Part shown: in pieces, positions 7,578 through 15,214 of the stretch
Layout of the letters: the number at the start of each line of letters is the position of its first letter
Numbering within the stretch: position 1 is the first letter of the stretch
NCBI GenBank assembly: GCA_018260375.1
Contig: JAGLBF010000004.1
Location: 1 to 41,233 of the forward strand
Source of the DNA: Deinococcus sp.
GTDB taxonomy: Bacteria > Deinococcota > Deinococci > Deinococcales > Deinococcaceae
DNA: 41,233 nucleotides
Direction of reading: 5' to 3'
Notes under the pieces: generated by a model
What the model was told of the DNA's origin: nothing
Databases searched by the model: none
Seen by the model: the letters and a program-made list of their open reading frames with translations, nothing else
Translations under genes and position numbers: made by a program

Positions 7578-7682
7578 TAATACGCCTTCCGCTCCCCATT
7601 CCAGCACAGTTAGGCCAGCACAGTCAGGCCAGCACAGTTAGATAAATACCGACTGTGCTGCCCCAGTGCAGAATCCGTATTA
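7578..7682 (-). repeat. Dispersed repeat copy 3 (degenerate B module with tandem expansion)
   Basis: Minus-orientation B module, AATACGCCTTCCGCTCC through to AATCCGTAT, lying between convergent genes. Its centre carries three 14-bp steps (7604-7617, 7618-7631, 7632-7645) beginning AGCACAGT. The end overlaps the stop codon of the spondin gene. Confidence 0.7.
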
Positions 7683-8384
7683 CTGATTGATTGGTGTTAT
7701 GGTTACTTTTGCTACTGGTGTTTGACCAGCAGCCATTGAATTTGTACTCCAGTTCCACATCAGAGGCGCATCGGCTTTCCCTGTTATTCCCTCGTGGATG
7801 CTAATGGGTAGATCCTCAGGATCACGCTGGTTGCCTTTGCCAAGAGCAGGTAAAAAACCCGCCTTCTCGTTATTCACCTCTGTACCGGCATCCAACCCAT
7901 AGAGGTTGTACGTTATAGGCGCACTCACCTTCATCAGATCAATCATAGTCTGACCGCTAAAACCGTCATTTGTACGACCTAGCATCCAGGCGCTGCTGAG
8001 ATAAGGGTGCGCCGTATCAACCTTCACACGTACCGTTACAGACTGAGCGGGCATAAGTGGGGACATCAGCGGTGTCTCCAAACTGAGGATGTGCTTACCT
8101 GCCTTCTTGAGCATCATCACCATTGGATCACGATTGCCAGATTCTGCAATATCTCGCAGGTTCATAGACGCTTTATCGCCTGTGTTCCACAGATTCACCG
8201 CTTCATCATGCGTTACAAAAACGGGCGGGGAAAAAGGCTGACCACTATGCTCAGCGGCGTTCGTCAGGTTGTCCACAGTCACCTCAAATGTTTTTATGTC
8301 ACTGGGATGAGCGCTGCTTGGTGAGCAAGCGCAGAGTGAGAAGGTCATGAGGAGTGATAGACCAGTAAGGGCTTTAGAATACAT
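7680..8384 (-). CDS. Spondin-domain secreted lipoprotein
   Basis: 234 residues. A signal peptide (ALTGLSLLMTFSLCACS) ends in a possible, slightly unusual lipobox LCAC. The mature part matches bacterial spondin_N proteins: FEVTVDNLTNAAEHSGQPFSPPVFVTHD at about 33-60 (recognisable NLT and SPP...THD), then AESGN and the later MLGRTNDGF block. The eukaryotic domain is a metal-binding adhesion domain; bacterial roles are unknown. ATG 8384 has GAGGTG five bases upstream, so this gene uses an ordinary ribosome-binding site. A 14-bp palindrome lies about 30 bp upstream. Confidence 0.8.
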   Translation of the reverse strand: MYSKALTGLSLLMTFSLCACSPSSAHPSDIKTFEVTVDNLTNAAEHSGQPFSPPVFVTHDEAVNLWNTGDKASMNLRDIAESGNRDPMVMMLKKAGKHILSLETPLMSPLMPAQSVTVRVKVDTAHPYLSSAWMLGRTNDGFSGQTMIDLMKVSAPITYNLYGLDAGTEVNNEKAGFLPALGKGNQRDPEDLPISIHEGITGKADAPLMWNWSTNSMAAGQTPVAKVTITPINQ

Positions 8385-8413
8385 AGTTCACCTCTGTAGC
8401 CGTCCAGACAATA

Positions 8414-8427
8414 AAGAAGATCTTCTT
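8414..8427. promoter_or_regulatory. Perfect 14-bp palindrome upstream of spondin gene
   Basis: AAGAAGATCTTCTT centred on 8420/8421. On the minus strand it is immediately followed by TATTGT (a possible -10), so it would occupy the promoter spacer. An operator is a guess. Confidence 0.35.
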
Positions 8428-8577
8428 CGTCAGTATCAGAATTGGCAACCTTAACAGTAGCCACCTCACACTGACAAATCTGAACGGCATGGGGATATTT
8501 AGGAGCGCGGGTTTTCTTCCCTCCTATGAGCTATACGTACACGGTGCGCAAACGGTTCAAGGGTTGTTCAGGCTGTA

Positions 8578-8647
8578 ATTACGGACTGCGCTCTATTCCA
8601 ACACAACCAGAAAAGCACCGACTGTGCTTCTATACCGGACGTCTATG
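8578..8647 (-). repeat. Dispersed repeat copy 4 (B module)
   Basis: Minus-orientation B module with TTACGGACTGCGCTCTATTCC at the left and the inner AGAAAAGCACCGACTG. It is located just after the mqnA stop and about 195 bp upstream of the spondin gene. Confidence 0.75.
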
Positions 8648-8648
8648 C

Positions 8649-9527
8649 TCAGCCCTTCGTCTCATCTTCTGTGGCAAAACGCAGCGGCGCGTGGTGTGGT
8701 AAGGCTTTATCAGCAAACTCGTAGAGGCCTAATCGGTCAGGCTCCTCCAGGTGATAGCGGAAATTCCACAGGTAATGTTGCACCACCCGTTCAGGCAGTC
8801 CCAGTTTGGCAGCGTGGCGCTCGGCTACTTCTGACAGGTGGCCTATGCCCTGCCTGCGGGCCACGCGCATGGCCTGTACCAGTTCGGCAGGGGGCGGGTT
8901 GCCCTGGCGGTAAGCCCACACCGCAAAGGTAAAGGGGTGGCCTGTCAGGGTAAACCACTTGTGGGCCAAGTCAGTGACGGTTACACCGCCGCGTTCATGA
9001 GGCAGGGCCGTCATCCGCAGGTCGGCCGTCAGCGGGCCAGCCAGGGCGTACCACTCGCGCAGCGCGTCATCACCAATACGCAGCACACCGTCATAACCCG
9101 CCGCCAGCAAGCTCATCGCGTCGCCTTCAGCCCGCTCCAGGGTGGCTTCTATACCCTCAGCACGCAGCAGCACCTCCAGCAGCGCCACACTACCCGCACT
9201 CTGCGAGGTAAGCGCCACGCGCCGCAGCTGGTGCCAGGGTAGGCAGTGAAACAAGTTCACGCTGTACACCTTGCCCAGCACCGCCACGCTAAAGTCAGGC
9301 AGCGCCGCGAGCGTATCAGCATGCCGAATAAACTCGATCACACTGATGTTGGCAATATCCACCTGCCCTGCAAGCAGCGCTGCATTCATCTGCGTAGGCA
9401 CGCCCGTTATGGCCTGCACGCTGGGCGGCAGCACCAAGTGATCAAGTATCGGCGCAACATTGGTGTAATGAATCCAGCCAGCGCGGTAAAGTGATGGGGT
9501 ATGTGTTATGGATTGTGGCTTGGTCAT
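8649..9527 (-). CDS. mqnA: Chorismate dehydratase MqnA (futalosine menaquinone pathway)
   Basis: Converts chorismate to 3-enolpyruvoyl-benzoate, the first step of the futalosine route to menaquinone. 292 residues with a periplasmic-binding-protein-like fold and no signal peptide. Motifs: RAGWIHYTNVAPI at the N-terminus (family pattern RxGxxxYxNxxP), the VALTSQSAGSVALLEVLLR block near 110, and LRIGDDAL near 150. Its partner mqnE lies 208 bp upstream on the same strand, which supports the assignment. ATG 9527 has no clear Shine-Dalgarno; the promoter was not identified. Confidence 0.92.
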   Translation of the reverse strand: MTKPQSITHTPSLYRAGWIHYTNVAPILDHLVLPPSVQAITGVPTQMNAALLAGQVDIANISVIEFIRHADTLAALPDFSVAVLGKVYSVNLFHCLPWHQLRRVALTSQSAGSVALLEVLLRAEGIEATLERAEGDAMSLLAAGYDGVLRIGDDALREWYALAGPLTADLRMTALPHERGGVTVTDLAHKWFTLTGHPFTFAVWAYRQGNPPPAELVQAMRVARRQGIGHLSEVAERHAAKLGLPERVVQHYLWNFRYHLEEPDRLGLYEFADKALPHHAPLRFATEDETKG

Positions 9528-9647
9528 GATAAGAAGGTCTAAACTTTGATTGCTGACGCGTTACTATAAGATTATCTTGAGAAAATCATAAAGAGTTATC
9601 AGAATGATTTATGCGGATGCTGGCTGAATTTTATTAACAGTGCAATA

Positions 9648-9666
9648 CAAAAAGGCCAGCGGGCCT
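9648..9666 (-). terminator. Weak terminator after mqnE
   Basis: Minus strand AGGCC-CGCT-GGCCT followed by five T. The stem is only 5 bp but GC-only at its core; it may partly separate mqnE from mqnA. Confidence 0.4.
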
Positions 9667-9735
9667 AGGAAGCAGTACACTTTCCTCTAGTAAAGCATTG
9701 GTATTAAAACAGCCAAAAAGCCCAGAGGTTAGATA

Positions 9736-10881
9736 TCAATCGGCGGCTTGTATCTCATTGCGCTCAAACACTTTAATTTCATTATAATAGGCGTCGCGCA
9801 GCACAGGAACTCGGCCCGCATTCTGTATCATCTTCACCATACTGGCTTGTGACAAGGCCATCGGTGACGTGGCCCCAGCGGCGTGAGCAATATGCTCTTC
9901 TTGTATGGTGCCGTCTATATCACTTACACCCCAGTCTAATGAAACTTGTGTCAACTCTGACCCAATCATCACCCAATAACTTTTGATGTGCGGAAAATTA
10001 TCCATGTATATGCGGGCCACCGCGAGGTTACGTAAATCATCTAACCCCGTGGTGTAATCAGTTTTTCCCAGATTCTGGGCTAACGTATTACCCATCGGCT
10101 GAAAAGCCAGTGGTATAAAAGCATGAAAACCGCCACCGTATTTGCTTAGCGACCCATCTTGTAAGGTACGCAACCTGTCCATATGGTCTAGCCGTTCTTC
10201 CAAGGTTTCTATATGTCCGTAGAGCATCGTAGCGTTGGTACGCATGCCTAAACTATGCGCTTCATCGTGGATTTGCAGCCATTTGTCAGCTTTTACTTTA
10301 TTTTTAGCAATCTGCTTGCGTACCCGGTCAGCGAATATTTCAGCCCCGCCCCCTGGCATAGCGCTTAAGCCTGCTTGCTGCAACTCAGTTAACACCTGCA
10401 GCGTACTCTTTTTAGAGATACGCGATAAGTGCTCTATTTCGGCAGCAGTAAAGGCCTTAACCTGCAATTCTGGGTACGCCGCTTTAATACTTTGTACCAT
10501 TTCAGGATAGTAGTCCCACTTATGATTAGGGTGATGTCCACTGCTCATATGAAGCTCAGTGACTCCAGGCAAATAACGGCGGCTTACTTCTTGTACCACC
10601 TGAGCGGGGCTATAATCCCAGGCCCTCGCTTCGTCTTTATGGGCAGCAAAGGCACAAAAGGTGCAGCCCACATAACAAATATTGGTAAACTCTAGCCGAA
10701 TAGAATGCACAAAGTACGTTTTATCGCCGTGCATCCGCTCACGCACCAGGTTCGCGAGGCGCATCAGCGTGTTGAGATCAGGGGTGTCAAAAAGCTGCAT
10801 ACCTTCGGCAAAACTCAGGCGCTCGCCCGCTTCTACCTTGGCGACAATAGGCCGCAAGTTGGGGTCGGTCACATACTCCAT
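9736..10881 (-). CDS. mqnE: Aminofutalosine synthase MqnE (radical SAM)
   Basis: Radical SAM enzyme joining 3-enolpyruvoyl-benzoate to S-adenosylmethionine to form aminofutalosine. 381 residues. The cluster motif is CYVGCTFC (about residues 70-77); HHPNHKWDYYPEM, KAFTAAEIEHLS and GGGAEIF are typical of MqnE and distinguish it from MqnC. An open frame runs upstream to 11058, but those 59 extra residues (RCSRCFSDCAEMERSPY...) are translated dispersed repeat. ATG 10881 is chosen because TACACT lies six bases upstream (10893-10888), a leaderless start, and because the length then fits the family. mqnB, mqnC and mqnD are not in the window. Confidence 0.93.
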   Translation of the reverse strand: MEYVTDPNLRPIVAKVEAGERLSFAEGMQLFDTPDLNTLMRLANLVRERMHGDKTYFVHSIRLEFTNICYVGCTFCAFAAHKDEARAWDYSPAQVVQEVSRRYLPGVTELHMSSGHHPNHKWDYYPEMVQSIKAAYPELQVKAFTAAEIEHLSRISKKSTLQVLTELQQAGLSAMPGGGAEIFADRVRKQIAKNKVKADKWLQIHDEAHSLGMRTNATMLYGHIETLEERLDHMDRLRTLQDGSLSKYGGGFHAFIPLAFQPMGNTLAQNLGKTDYTTGLDDLRNLAVARIYMDNFPHIKSYWVMIGSELTQVSLDWGVSDIDGTIQEEHIAHAAGATSPMALSQASMVKMIQNAGRVPVLRDAYYNEIKVFERNEIQAAD

Positions 10882-10887
10882 GCTGCC

Positions 10888-10893
10888 AGTGTA
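10888..10893 (-). promoter_or_regulatory. -10 box for leaderless mqnE
   Basis: Minus strand TACACT, six bases (GGCAGC), ATG at 10881. Decides the start against the repeat-derived extension. Confidence 0.6.
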
Positions 10894-10995
10894 CGCCTGC
10901 TCAGTCACCGGCGGTGTGCGCCAGGTTATTCTTGGGTAGTACCCCGACAAAAGAAAGTAGCCCAAACTGGCTAGTCCATGCTGTGAAGGGAGTTT

Positions 10996-11057
10996 ATACG
11001 GACTGCGCTCCATTTCAGCACAGTCAGAAAAGCACCGACTGCACCTCCACATCGCCA
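10996..11057 (-). repeat. Dispersed repeat copy 5 (B module, shortened)
   Basis: ATACGGACTGCGCTCC, then the 14-bp-spaced pair AGCACAGTCAGAAAAGCACC, then the P3 arm. The distal arm is lost. About 50 bp separate it from copy 6 in the same orientation. Confidence 0.85.
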
Positions 11058-11110
11058 AAGGTGTACTGCTTCCTGCACGCGCTGGCCTTCTTGCATGGCA
11101 TTTTTAACTC

Positions 11111-11181
11111 ATACGGACTGCACCCTATTCCAACCCAGTCAGAAAAGCGCCGACTATGCTTCCATACTAGGAAACCCGTAT
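11111..11181 (-). repeat. Dispersed repeat copy 6 (B module)
   Basis: ATACGGACTGCACCC to GAAACCCGTAT. The distal arm is the GGTTTC variant also seen in copy 1. With copy 5 it makes up most of the 332-bp gap between mqnE and the methyltransferase gene; no gene was seen in the gap. Confidence 0.88.
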
Positions 11182-11213
11182 CTTTTTTCAATAGCCTGAT
11201 CGGTAAACACGCA

Positions 11214-11993
11214 TCACCCATCAGCTTTTTGAAGCCACGCAAAGACCCATACCCGCACCGAGTCGCTTTCTGGGTCAGCGTAGTCGGGGTATTCTATGAT
11301 TTCCCAGCCTGCAAAGCCCGCTTCTCGCAGGGCGACGTGGAGTTCGGGCGGGTCATAACCACGCTCATGGTGGACTTCTACAAATTCCTCTTGTTGCCCG
11401 TGATCGTCTAGCACGCGGCAAAAGGCCTGCACCACGCCCAGCTTAGCGCTCTCATCATAGCTGTGTGACCATTGATAATGCACCTCACGGCCATCTGGCA
11501 TGGGGGCCAGTCCTTCAAGCACGTTGCCTTCCCACAGTTCGCGCACGCCCAGGCGGGTATTGACATCAAAAGCCAGCAGGCCGTTAGGGGCCAGGTGGCG
11601 CTGCATCAGCCGCAGAGCGAGCAGCAGTTCGCCGTCACCTGTCAGGTTGTTGAGGCTGTCGAATACGCAGGTTATCAGGTCGTAGTGCTGCGGCAAGTCA
11701 GCGGGCAGTTCCCAGTGACGCAAGTCACCCTGTATCAGCGGCACGTCATTCAGTTGCTGCGCGGCAATGGCCAGCATTTCGGCGCTACCGTCTAGGCCCG
11801 TAACCTGCAAGCCTGCTCGCTGCAACTCGGCGCTGAACCCGCCTGTACCGCAGGCCAAGTCAAGCGCCGTGCGCGGCTCAAAGTGGCTGTCGCGGGCATA
11901 CGTCAGTACAAAATCAGCCCAAGCGTCATATTCCACATCGCTCATAATGGCGTTGTATACCTGTGCCAGGGCGGTAAAAGGCGGCTGTTGCAT
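11214..11993 (-). CDS. Class I SAM-dependent methyltransferase
   Basis: 259 residues with a Rossmann methyltransferase core: motif I LDLACGTGG (about 44-52), LDGSAEML (motif II, acidic residue for the SAM ribose), GDLRHW (motif III) and DLITCVFDSLNNL (motif IV). The C-terminal part (HHERGYDPPELHVALREAGF) is typical of the Methyltransf_25/small-molecule group. The substrate is unknown. An upstream ATG at 12014 adds seven residues, but TATGAT six bases before ATG 11993 indicates a leaderless start there. Divergent from the secreted protein at 12306, with a full repeat between. Confidence 0.88.
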   Translation of the reverse strand: MQQPPFTALAQVYNAIMSDVEYDAWADFVLTYARDSHFEPRTALDLACGTGGFSAELQRAGLQVTGLDGSAEMLAIAAQQLNDVPLIQGDLRHWELPADLPQHYDLITCVFDSLNNLTGDGELLLALRLMQRHLAPNGLLAFDVNTRLGVRELWEGNVLEGLAPMPDGREVHYQWSHSYDESAKLGVVQAFCRVLDDHGQQEEFVEVHHERGYDPPELHVALREAGFAGWEIIEYPDYADPESDSVRVWVFAWLQKADG

Positions 11994-11999
11994 ACGGCC

Positions 12000-12005
12000 A
12001 TCATA
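12000..12005 (-). promoter_or_regulatory. -10 box for leaderless methyltransferase gene
   Basis: Minus strand TATGAT, six bases (GGCCGT), ATG at 11993. Confidence 0.5.
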
Positions 12006-12122
12006 GCGGTGCACAGAGCACGGCAGGAATCAAAGGAGCAGCTGAGCGTTCACCCGCTTTGACTCGCCTTCATCATCTGTCTTTATCTGTCTTTTAGTCT
12101 TCTCGCTACGCTCTTCTGGCTT

Positions 12123-12257
12123 ATACGGCTTCCGCTCCAAGTTCAGCACAGCCGGGAAGGCACCGCTTGCGCCTCCATACCGCGAAATCCGTAGTTTCCC
12201 TATTCGCCTGCGAACGTACTTAAACCCAACACTGCTGGATTCAACCGGAATCCGTAA
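12123..12257 (-). repeat. Dispersed repeat copy 7 (full, diverged, minus orientation)
   Basis: ATACGGCTTCCGCTCC, CAGCACAGCC, GCGCCTCCATACCGCG, then the A module remnant ending GGAATCCGTA. It occupies the centre of a divergent gene gap (11994-12305); no gene is seen there. Confidence 0.75.
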
Positions 12258-12293
12258 TGATCTCATTCTCAAACTTTTTTGTTAAAAATGCTT

Positions 12294-12299
12294 TAGCCT
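12294..12299 (+). promoter_or_regulatory. Possible -10 box for leaderless start at 12306
   Basis: TAGCCT, six bases, ATG. It matches TANNNT only, so it is weaker than the TACACT cases. Confidence 0.3.
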
Positions 12300-12305
12300 G
12301 TGCTC

Positions 12306-12860
12306 ATGCGCTCCTTGTTGGTTGTTATGCTACTGCCCTGTTTGATGGCGGCGGCTTTTGCCCAGACGGCTCCTCCACCTGCCCGCTCTGCCCCGCCTGG
12401 GGCAACATCTGCCAAAAGCCCGCTTCTGGCGTACAAAAGTAACCTGCCGTTTGATGTGAGCCTGCCGCCTGACTGGCAAAGTATTGAGCTGCAAGACGGC
12501 ATGAGTGGGGTGAGCATTGCCAGCCAAAAAGAGCCCCCCTACAGCATGATTCGGTTGATGTATCTGCCCAAAGAGGGCCGCAGCGTCAACCTGCATGACG
12601 AATTTAACAACTTTGAAGCGGCACTCAAGCAGGCAGGCGTCACCGCCGAGCGCGTCAGCGAAAAAGCCCTCAACTGTGGCGGGATAGACGGCCTGTTACG
12701 CCAGTACAACGTGACCAGCAAGGCGGGCAAGCTCTCTATGAAAATCTGGTTTGCCAGTGGCACGCGCAACTTTTATAGCTTTCAGCTGACCAGCCCGCCC
12801 AGCAATTTTGCTGCCGACAGCACGACCTTTGACCGCGTGCTACTCAGCGTAGATTTCTAG
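12306..12860 (+). CDS. Secreted protein, function unknown (possible PsbP/DUF1795-like)
   Basis: 184 residues with a clear signal peptide (RSLLVVMLLPCLMAAAFAQ, cleavage after AFA) and a proline/alanine-rich linker, then a small mixed domain. LPFDVSLPPDWQSIEL, MIRLMYLPKE and FYSFQLTSPPSNFAADSTTFDRVL resemble the PsbP/DUF1795 alpha-beta fold, where a domain opens with 'sF.v.lP.gW' and ends with 'f..iv.Sv.f'. That assignment is tentative. ATG 12306 is preceded by TAGCCT at six bases, possibly leaderless. It lies upstream of and codirectional with the GNAT gene; the gap between them is repeat. Confidence 0.75.
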   Translation: MRSLLVVMLLPCLMAAAFAQTAPPPARSAPPGATSAKSPLLAYKSNLPFDVSLPPDWQSIELQDGMSGVSIASQKEPPYSMIRLMYLPKEGRSVNLHDEFNNFEAALKQAGVTAERVSEKALNCGGIDGLLRQYNVTSKAGKLSMKIWFASGTRNFYSFQLTSPPSNFAADSTTFDRVLLSVDF

Positions 12861-12986
12861 TACAGCCGCACGCGGTTAACGTTCAGCCCAGTTAGACCAG
12901 CAACGCCTGATACCAGGAAACCCGTATCTTTACTCGAATCTGCCCTGCTTAAATCAGAAACAACCTGAGTTAACCGGAGTCCGTAT
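12860..12986 (-). repeat. Dispersed repeat copy 8 (diverged full unit)
   Basis: Begins at the stop codon of the secreted-protein gene and runs to GGAGTCCGTAT. The end, CCGTATGAGGAG, flows directly into the Shine-Dalgarno of the GNAT gene. Contains CAGCCCAGTTAGACCAGC (B core), AGGAAACCCGTAT and an A-type hairpin remnant. Confidence 0.65.
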
Positions 12987-12998
12987 GAGGAGAGCACC

Positions 12999-13544
12999 AT
13001 GCACCATACCCTTCATTTGCAAGACCAAGATGTGTTGCTTCGTCCGCTGACCGAGGCCGATATTGCGCCGCTGCAAGCGCTTGCCGCTGAGATAGAGGGC
13101 GAGCTGGTGTATATTCCCACGCCGCCCACGCTGGCGCAGTTTTATCAGTTGGCTATTACAGCCCCCGAACAGCAGGCTTTTGTGATAGAGGTGGCGGGTG
13201 AACTGGCAGGCACCACCCGTTATCTAGACATGCGCCCTGACCACGGCAGCTTAGAAATCGGTGCAACCTGGCTGCAGCGCCACTACTACGGCAGCGGCAT
13301 CAACCGCCGCGTTAAGTTTTTACTGCTTGAACACGCCTTTGAGACGCTGGGCATGGAGCGCGTGCAGCTGAGGGCCGACGGGCGCAATCAGCGCTCACAG
13401 CGGGCAATAGAAAAGCTAGGCGCCGTGCGTGAGGGCGTACTGCGCCGCAATCAGCGTACCTACAGCGGTTACCTGCGCGATACAGTGGTGTATAGCATCC
13501 TGGGCAACGAATGGCCTGCCTTGCGTGCAAAATGGAACGATTAG
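12999..13544 (+). CDS. GNAT-family N-acetyltransferase
   Basis: 181 residues, RimJ/RimL-type GNAT. N-terminal VLLRPLTEADIAPLQAL, central EIGATWLQRHYYGSGINRRVK (the Q/R-x-x-G-x-G/A acetyl-CoA loop is partly kept as RHYYGSG) and C-terminal ERVQLRADGRNQRSQRAIEKLGAVREGVLRR, where the N-x-R-S-x-x-A-x-x-K-L-G-A-x-x-E-G string is diagnostic. It acetylates an amino group of an unknown protein or small molecule. GAGGAGAG lies about 8 bases before ATG 12999; part of this site comes from the end of a dispersed repeat. It is followed by the substrate-binding-protein gene after 53 bp. Confidence 0.92.
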   Translation: MHHTLHLQDQDVLLRPLTEADIAPLQALAAEIEGELVYIPTPPTLAQFYQLAITAPEQQAFVIEVAGELAGTTRYLDMRPDHGSLEIGATWLQRHYYGSGINRRVKFLLLEHAFETLGMERVQLRADGRNQRSQRAIEKLGAVREGVLRRNQRTYSGYLRDTVVYSILGNEWPALRAKWND

Positions 13545-13597
13545 CGCTATCCTGTGAGCTATTACTTTTGTACTATTGCCACAAGGAGAATCAACAT

Positions 13598-14770
13598 ATG
13601 AATAAAAACACGCGCTCAGCCGCCTTTAAAGTCACCGCCCTGGTCGGTCTGGCCCTCAGCTTGTCGCAGGCAAGTGCCCTGACCACCATCAAAATTGCCA
13701 CTATGTCGGCCCTTTCTGGCCCCCAAAGTGACTTTGGGATGCAGATACGCAACGGTGCGCAGCAGGCCGTCAACCAATACAAAGCGCAGTTTGCCAAGCT
13801 GGGCTATGATCTGAAACTGGCCCCTTATGACGACCAAGCAGACCCCGCCAGCGGCACCGCCAACGCCCGCAAAATCATCGCTGACAAGAAGATTCTGGCG
13901 CTGGTTGGCCCTATGAATTCGGGTGTGACCATCCCTGTTAGCGTGGTGCTGCGAGACGCTCACATCGGTTTGGTGGCCCCCGTCAGCACATCCAATGAGG
14001 TGACTGACCGTGGCCTCAAAAATGTCAACCGTGTGGTGGCCCGCGATGATGCCCAGGGCCCCGCTGCCGCTAACTTTATGATCAGTAAGCTCAAAGCCAA
14101 AAAAGTATATCTTATCAATGACAAGACGACTTACGGCGAAGGCTTAGCCAATGAAGTAGAAAAAACGCTAAAAGCCAAAGGCGTACAGATTATTGCTAAC
14201 GAAGGTACCGAAGAAAAAAGTGACTTCTCGGCTATTGTTTCTAAAATTCAATTACAAAAGCCTGACGTAATTTATTTTGGTGGAATCTACAATCAGGCGG
14301 GCATTCTTGCTAAGCAGCTACGTGAAAAAGGGGTCACCATCCCCATGATGGGTGGCGACGGCCTAGACAGCAGTGAAATGGCAACGATTGCAGGTGCAGG
14401 AGCTACCAATATTTACTACACCACCATCGCCGCCCCCATAGACTCCCTGCCCGCTGCTAAGGTCTTTGCCGCGCAGTACACCAAGAACTTTGGTAAAGCG
14501 CCTCAGGGTTTTGCGGTATTTAGCTATGACACGGCTCAAGTGGTGTTGCGCGGTCTGCTCAGCGCTATTAATGCCAACGGCAAAAAATTACCTACCCGTC
14601 AACAGGTAGAAAACAGCATTCGCAAAGGAACCTATACGGGTCTTCTTTCCGGAACAGTGGAATTTAATAACTCAGGTGACCGCAAAGTGGCGAACCTGTA
14701 TGTAATGAAGCTGGATAAAGGTAAATTCAGTCTGAGTGATACGCTGACAGTTACACCGACAACCAAGTAA
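13598..14770 (+). CDS. ABC transporter substrate-binding protein (branched-chain amino acid type)
   Basis: 390 residues with a signal peptide (VTALVGLALSLSQASA, cleavage before LTTIK). Type I periplasmic binding fold of the LivJ/LivK group: IKIATMSALSGPQSDFGMQIRNGAQQAV, YDDQADPASGTANARKIIADKKILALVGPMNSGVT and VYLINDKTTYGEGLANEVEKTLKAKG are the standard blocks. It binds branched-chain amino acids or a related small molecule for uptake. No permease or ATPase gene is adjacent, so it must serve a transporter coded elsewhere. ATG 13598 has AAGGAGA about 9 bases upstream; the upstream in-frame extension to 13511 lacks support. It ends in a strong terminator. Confidence 0.94.
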   Translation: MNKNTRSAAFKVTALVGLALSLSQASALTTIKIATMSALSGPQSDFGMQIRNGAQQAVNQYKAQFAKLGYDLKLAPYDDQADPASGTANARKIIADKKILALVGPMNSGVTIPVSVVLRDAHIGLVAPVSTSNEVTDRGLKNVNRVVARDDAQGPAAANFMISKLKAKKVYLINDKTTYGEGLANEVEKTLKAKGVQIIANEGTEEKSDFSAIVSKIQLQKPDVIYFGGIYNQAGILAKQLREKGVTIPMMGGDGLDSSEMATIAGAGATNIYYTTIAAPIDSLPAAKVFAAQYTKNFGKAPQGFAVFSYDTAQVVLRGLLSAINANGKKLPTRQQVENSIRKGTYTGLLSGTVEFNNSGDRKVANLYVMKLDKGKFSLSDTLTVTPTTK

Positions 14771-14782
14771 CACTAGAACATC

Positions 14783-14824
14783 TGCGCCTCAGCCAAAACA
14801 GCTGGGGCGCAAAATTTTATTTAG
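14783..14824 (+). terminator. Strong terminator after substrate-binding protein gene
   Basis: TGCGCCTCAGC (14783-14793) pairs over 11 bp (one T-G) with GCTGGGGCGCA (14801-14811), 7-nt loop, followed by AAAATTTTATTT. Confidence 0.9.
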
Positions 14825-14909
14825 AAAAGGCTCATGGTTTCACTGACAGGATAGAGTACACCGACTGATATTGAGAATGAGCGCGTTTATCGTACAAGAC
14901 GAGCCATTT

Positions 14910-15061
14910 GGGGTGAAAGAATCCTATCACCCCCCTCTCTTTCGCGGCAGTGACGCGGCGACCCCGCTTTGACGAGCCTTACCGGGAGCCCTATTGCTCT
15001 CGCCCTATCTCACCCCCAACCTGTCAAGATAGAAGTCGCAAGGTCTCTAGGCCTGGGTGAG
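14910..15061 (+). promoter_or_regulatory. Structured leader with interchangeable heptad stems (candidate attenuator)
   Basis: Four complementary heptads occur in order: GGGGTGA (14910-14916), TCACCCC (14927-14933), TCACCCC (15010-15016) and GGGTGAG (15055-15061). The first two form a hairpin with a 10-nt loop, the last two one with a longer loop; the first can equally pair with the third. Between them are smaller stems such as GAGC-CCTATT-GCTC. The block lies in a 444-bp gap with no gene, between a terminator and the RND operon. Whether it is transcribed with that operon is unknown. Confidence 0.35.
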
Positions 15062-15110
15062 CTTCTTTAAAATCAACAGCTTGTTGCTCCTTGATCACCA
15101 TACCCTGCCT

Positions 15111-15139
15111 TTGTTCACTGTGTTTCTGTTTGCTATTCC
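15111..15139 (+). promoter_or_regulatory. Possible promoter of RND operon
   Basis: TTGTTC (15111-15116), 17-nt spacer, TATTCC (15134-15139). Both hexamers match 4 of 6. If used, the heptad block above lies upstream of the transcript. Confidence 0.3.
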
Positions 15140-15214
15140 TTACCCTACGGTCAGTATGCGGTCAATCCGGTACGGTTAATGTGCCACGACCCAACTTTTC
15201 TTCTTGAGGTTCTT

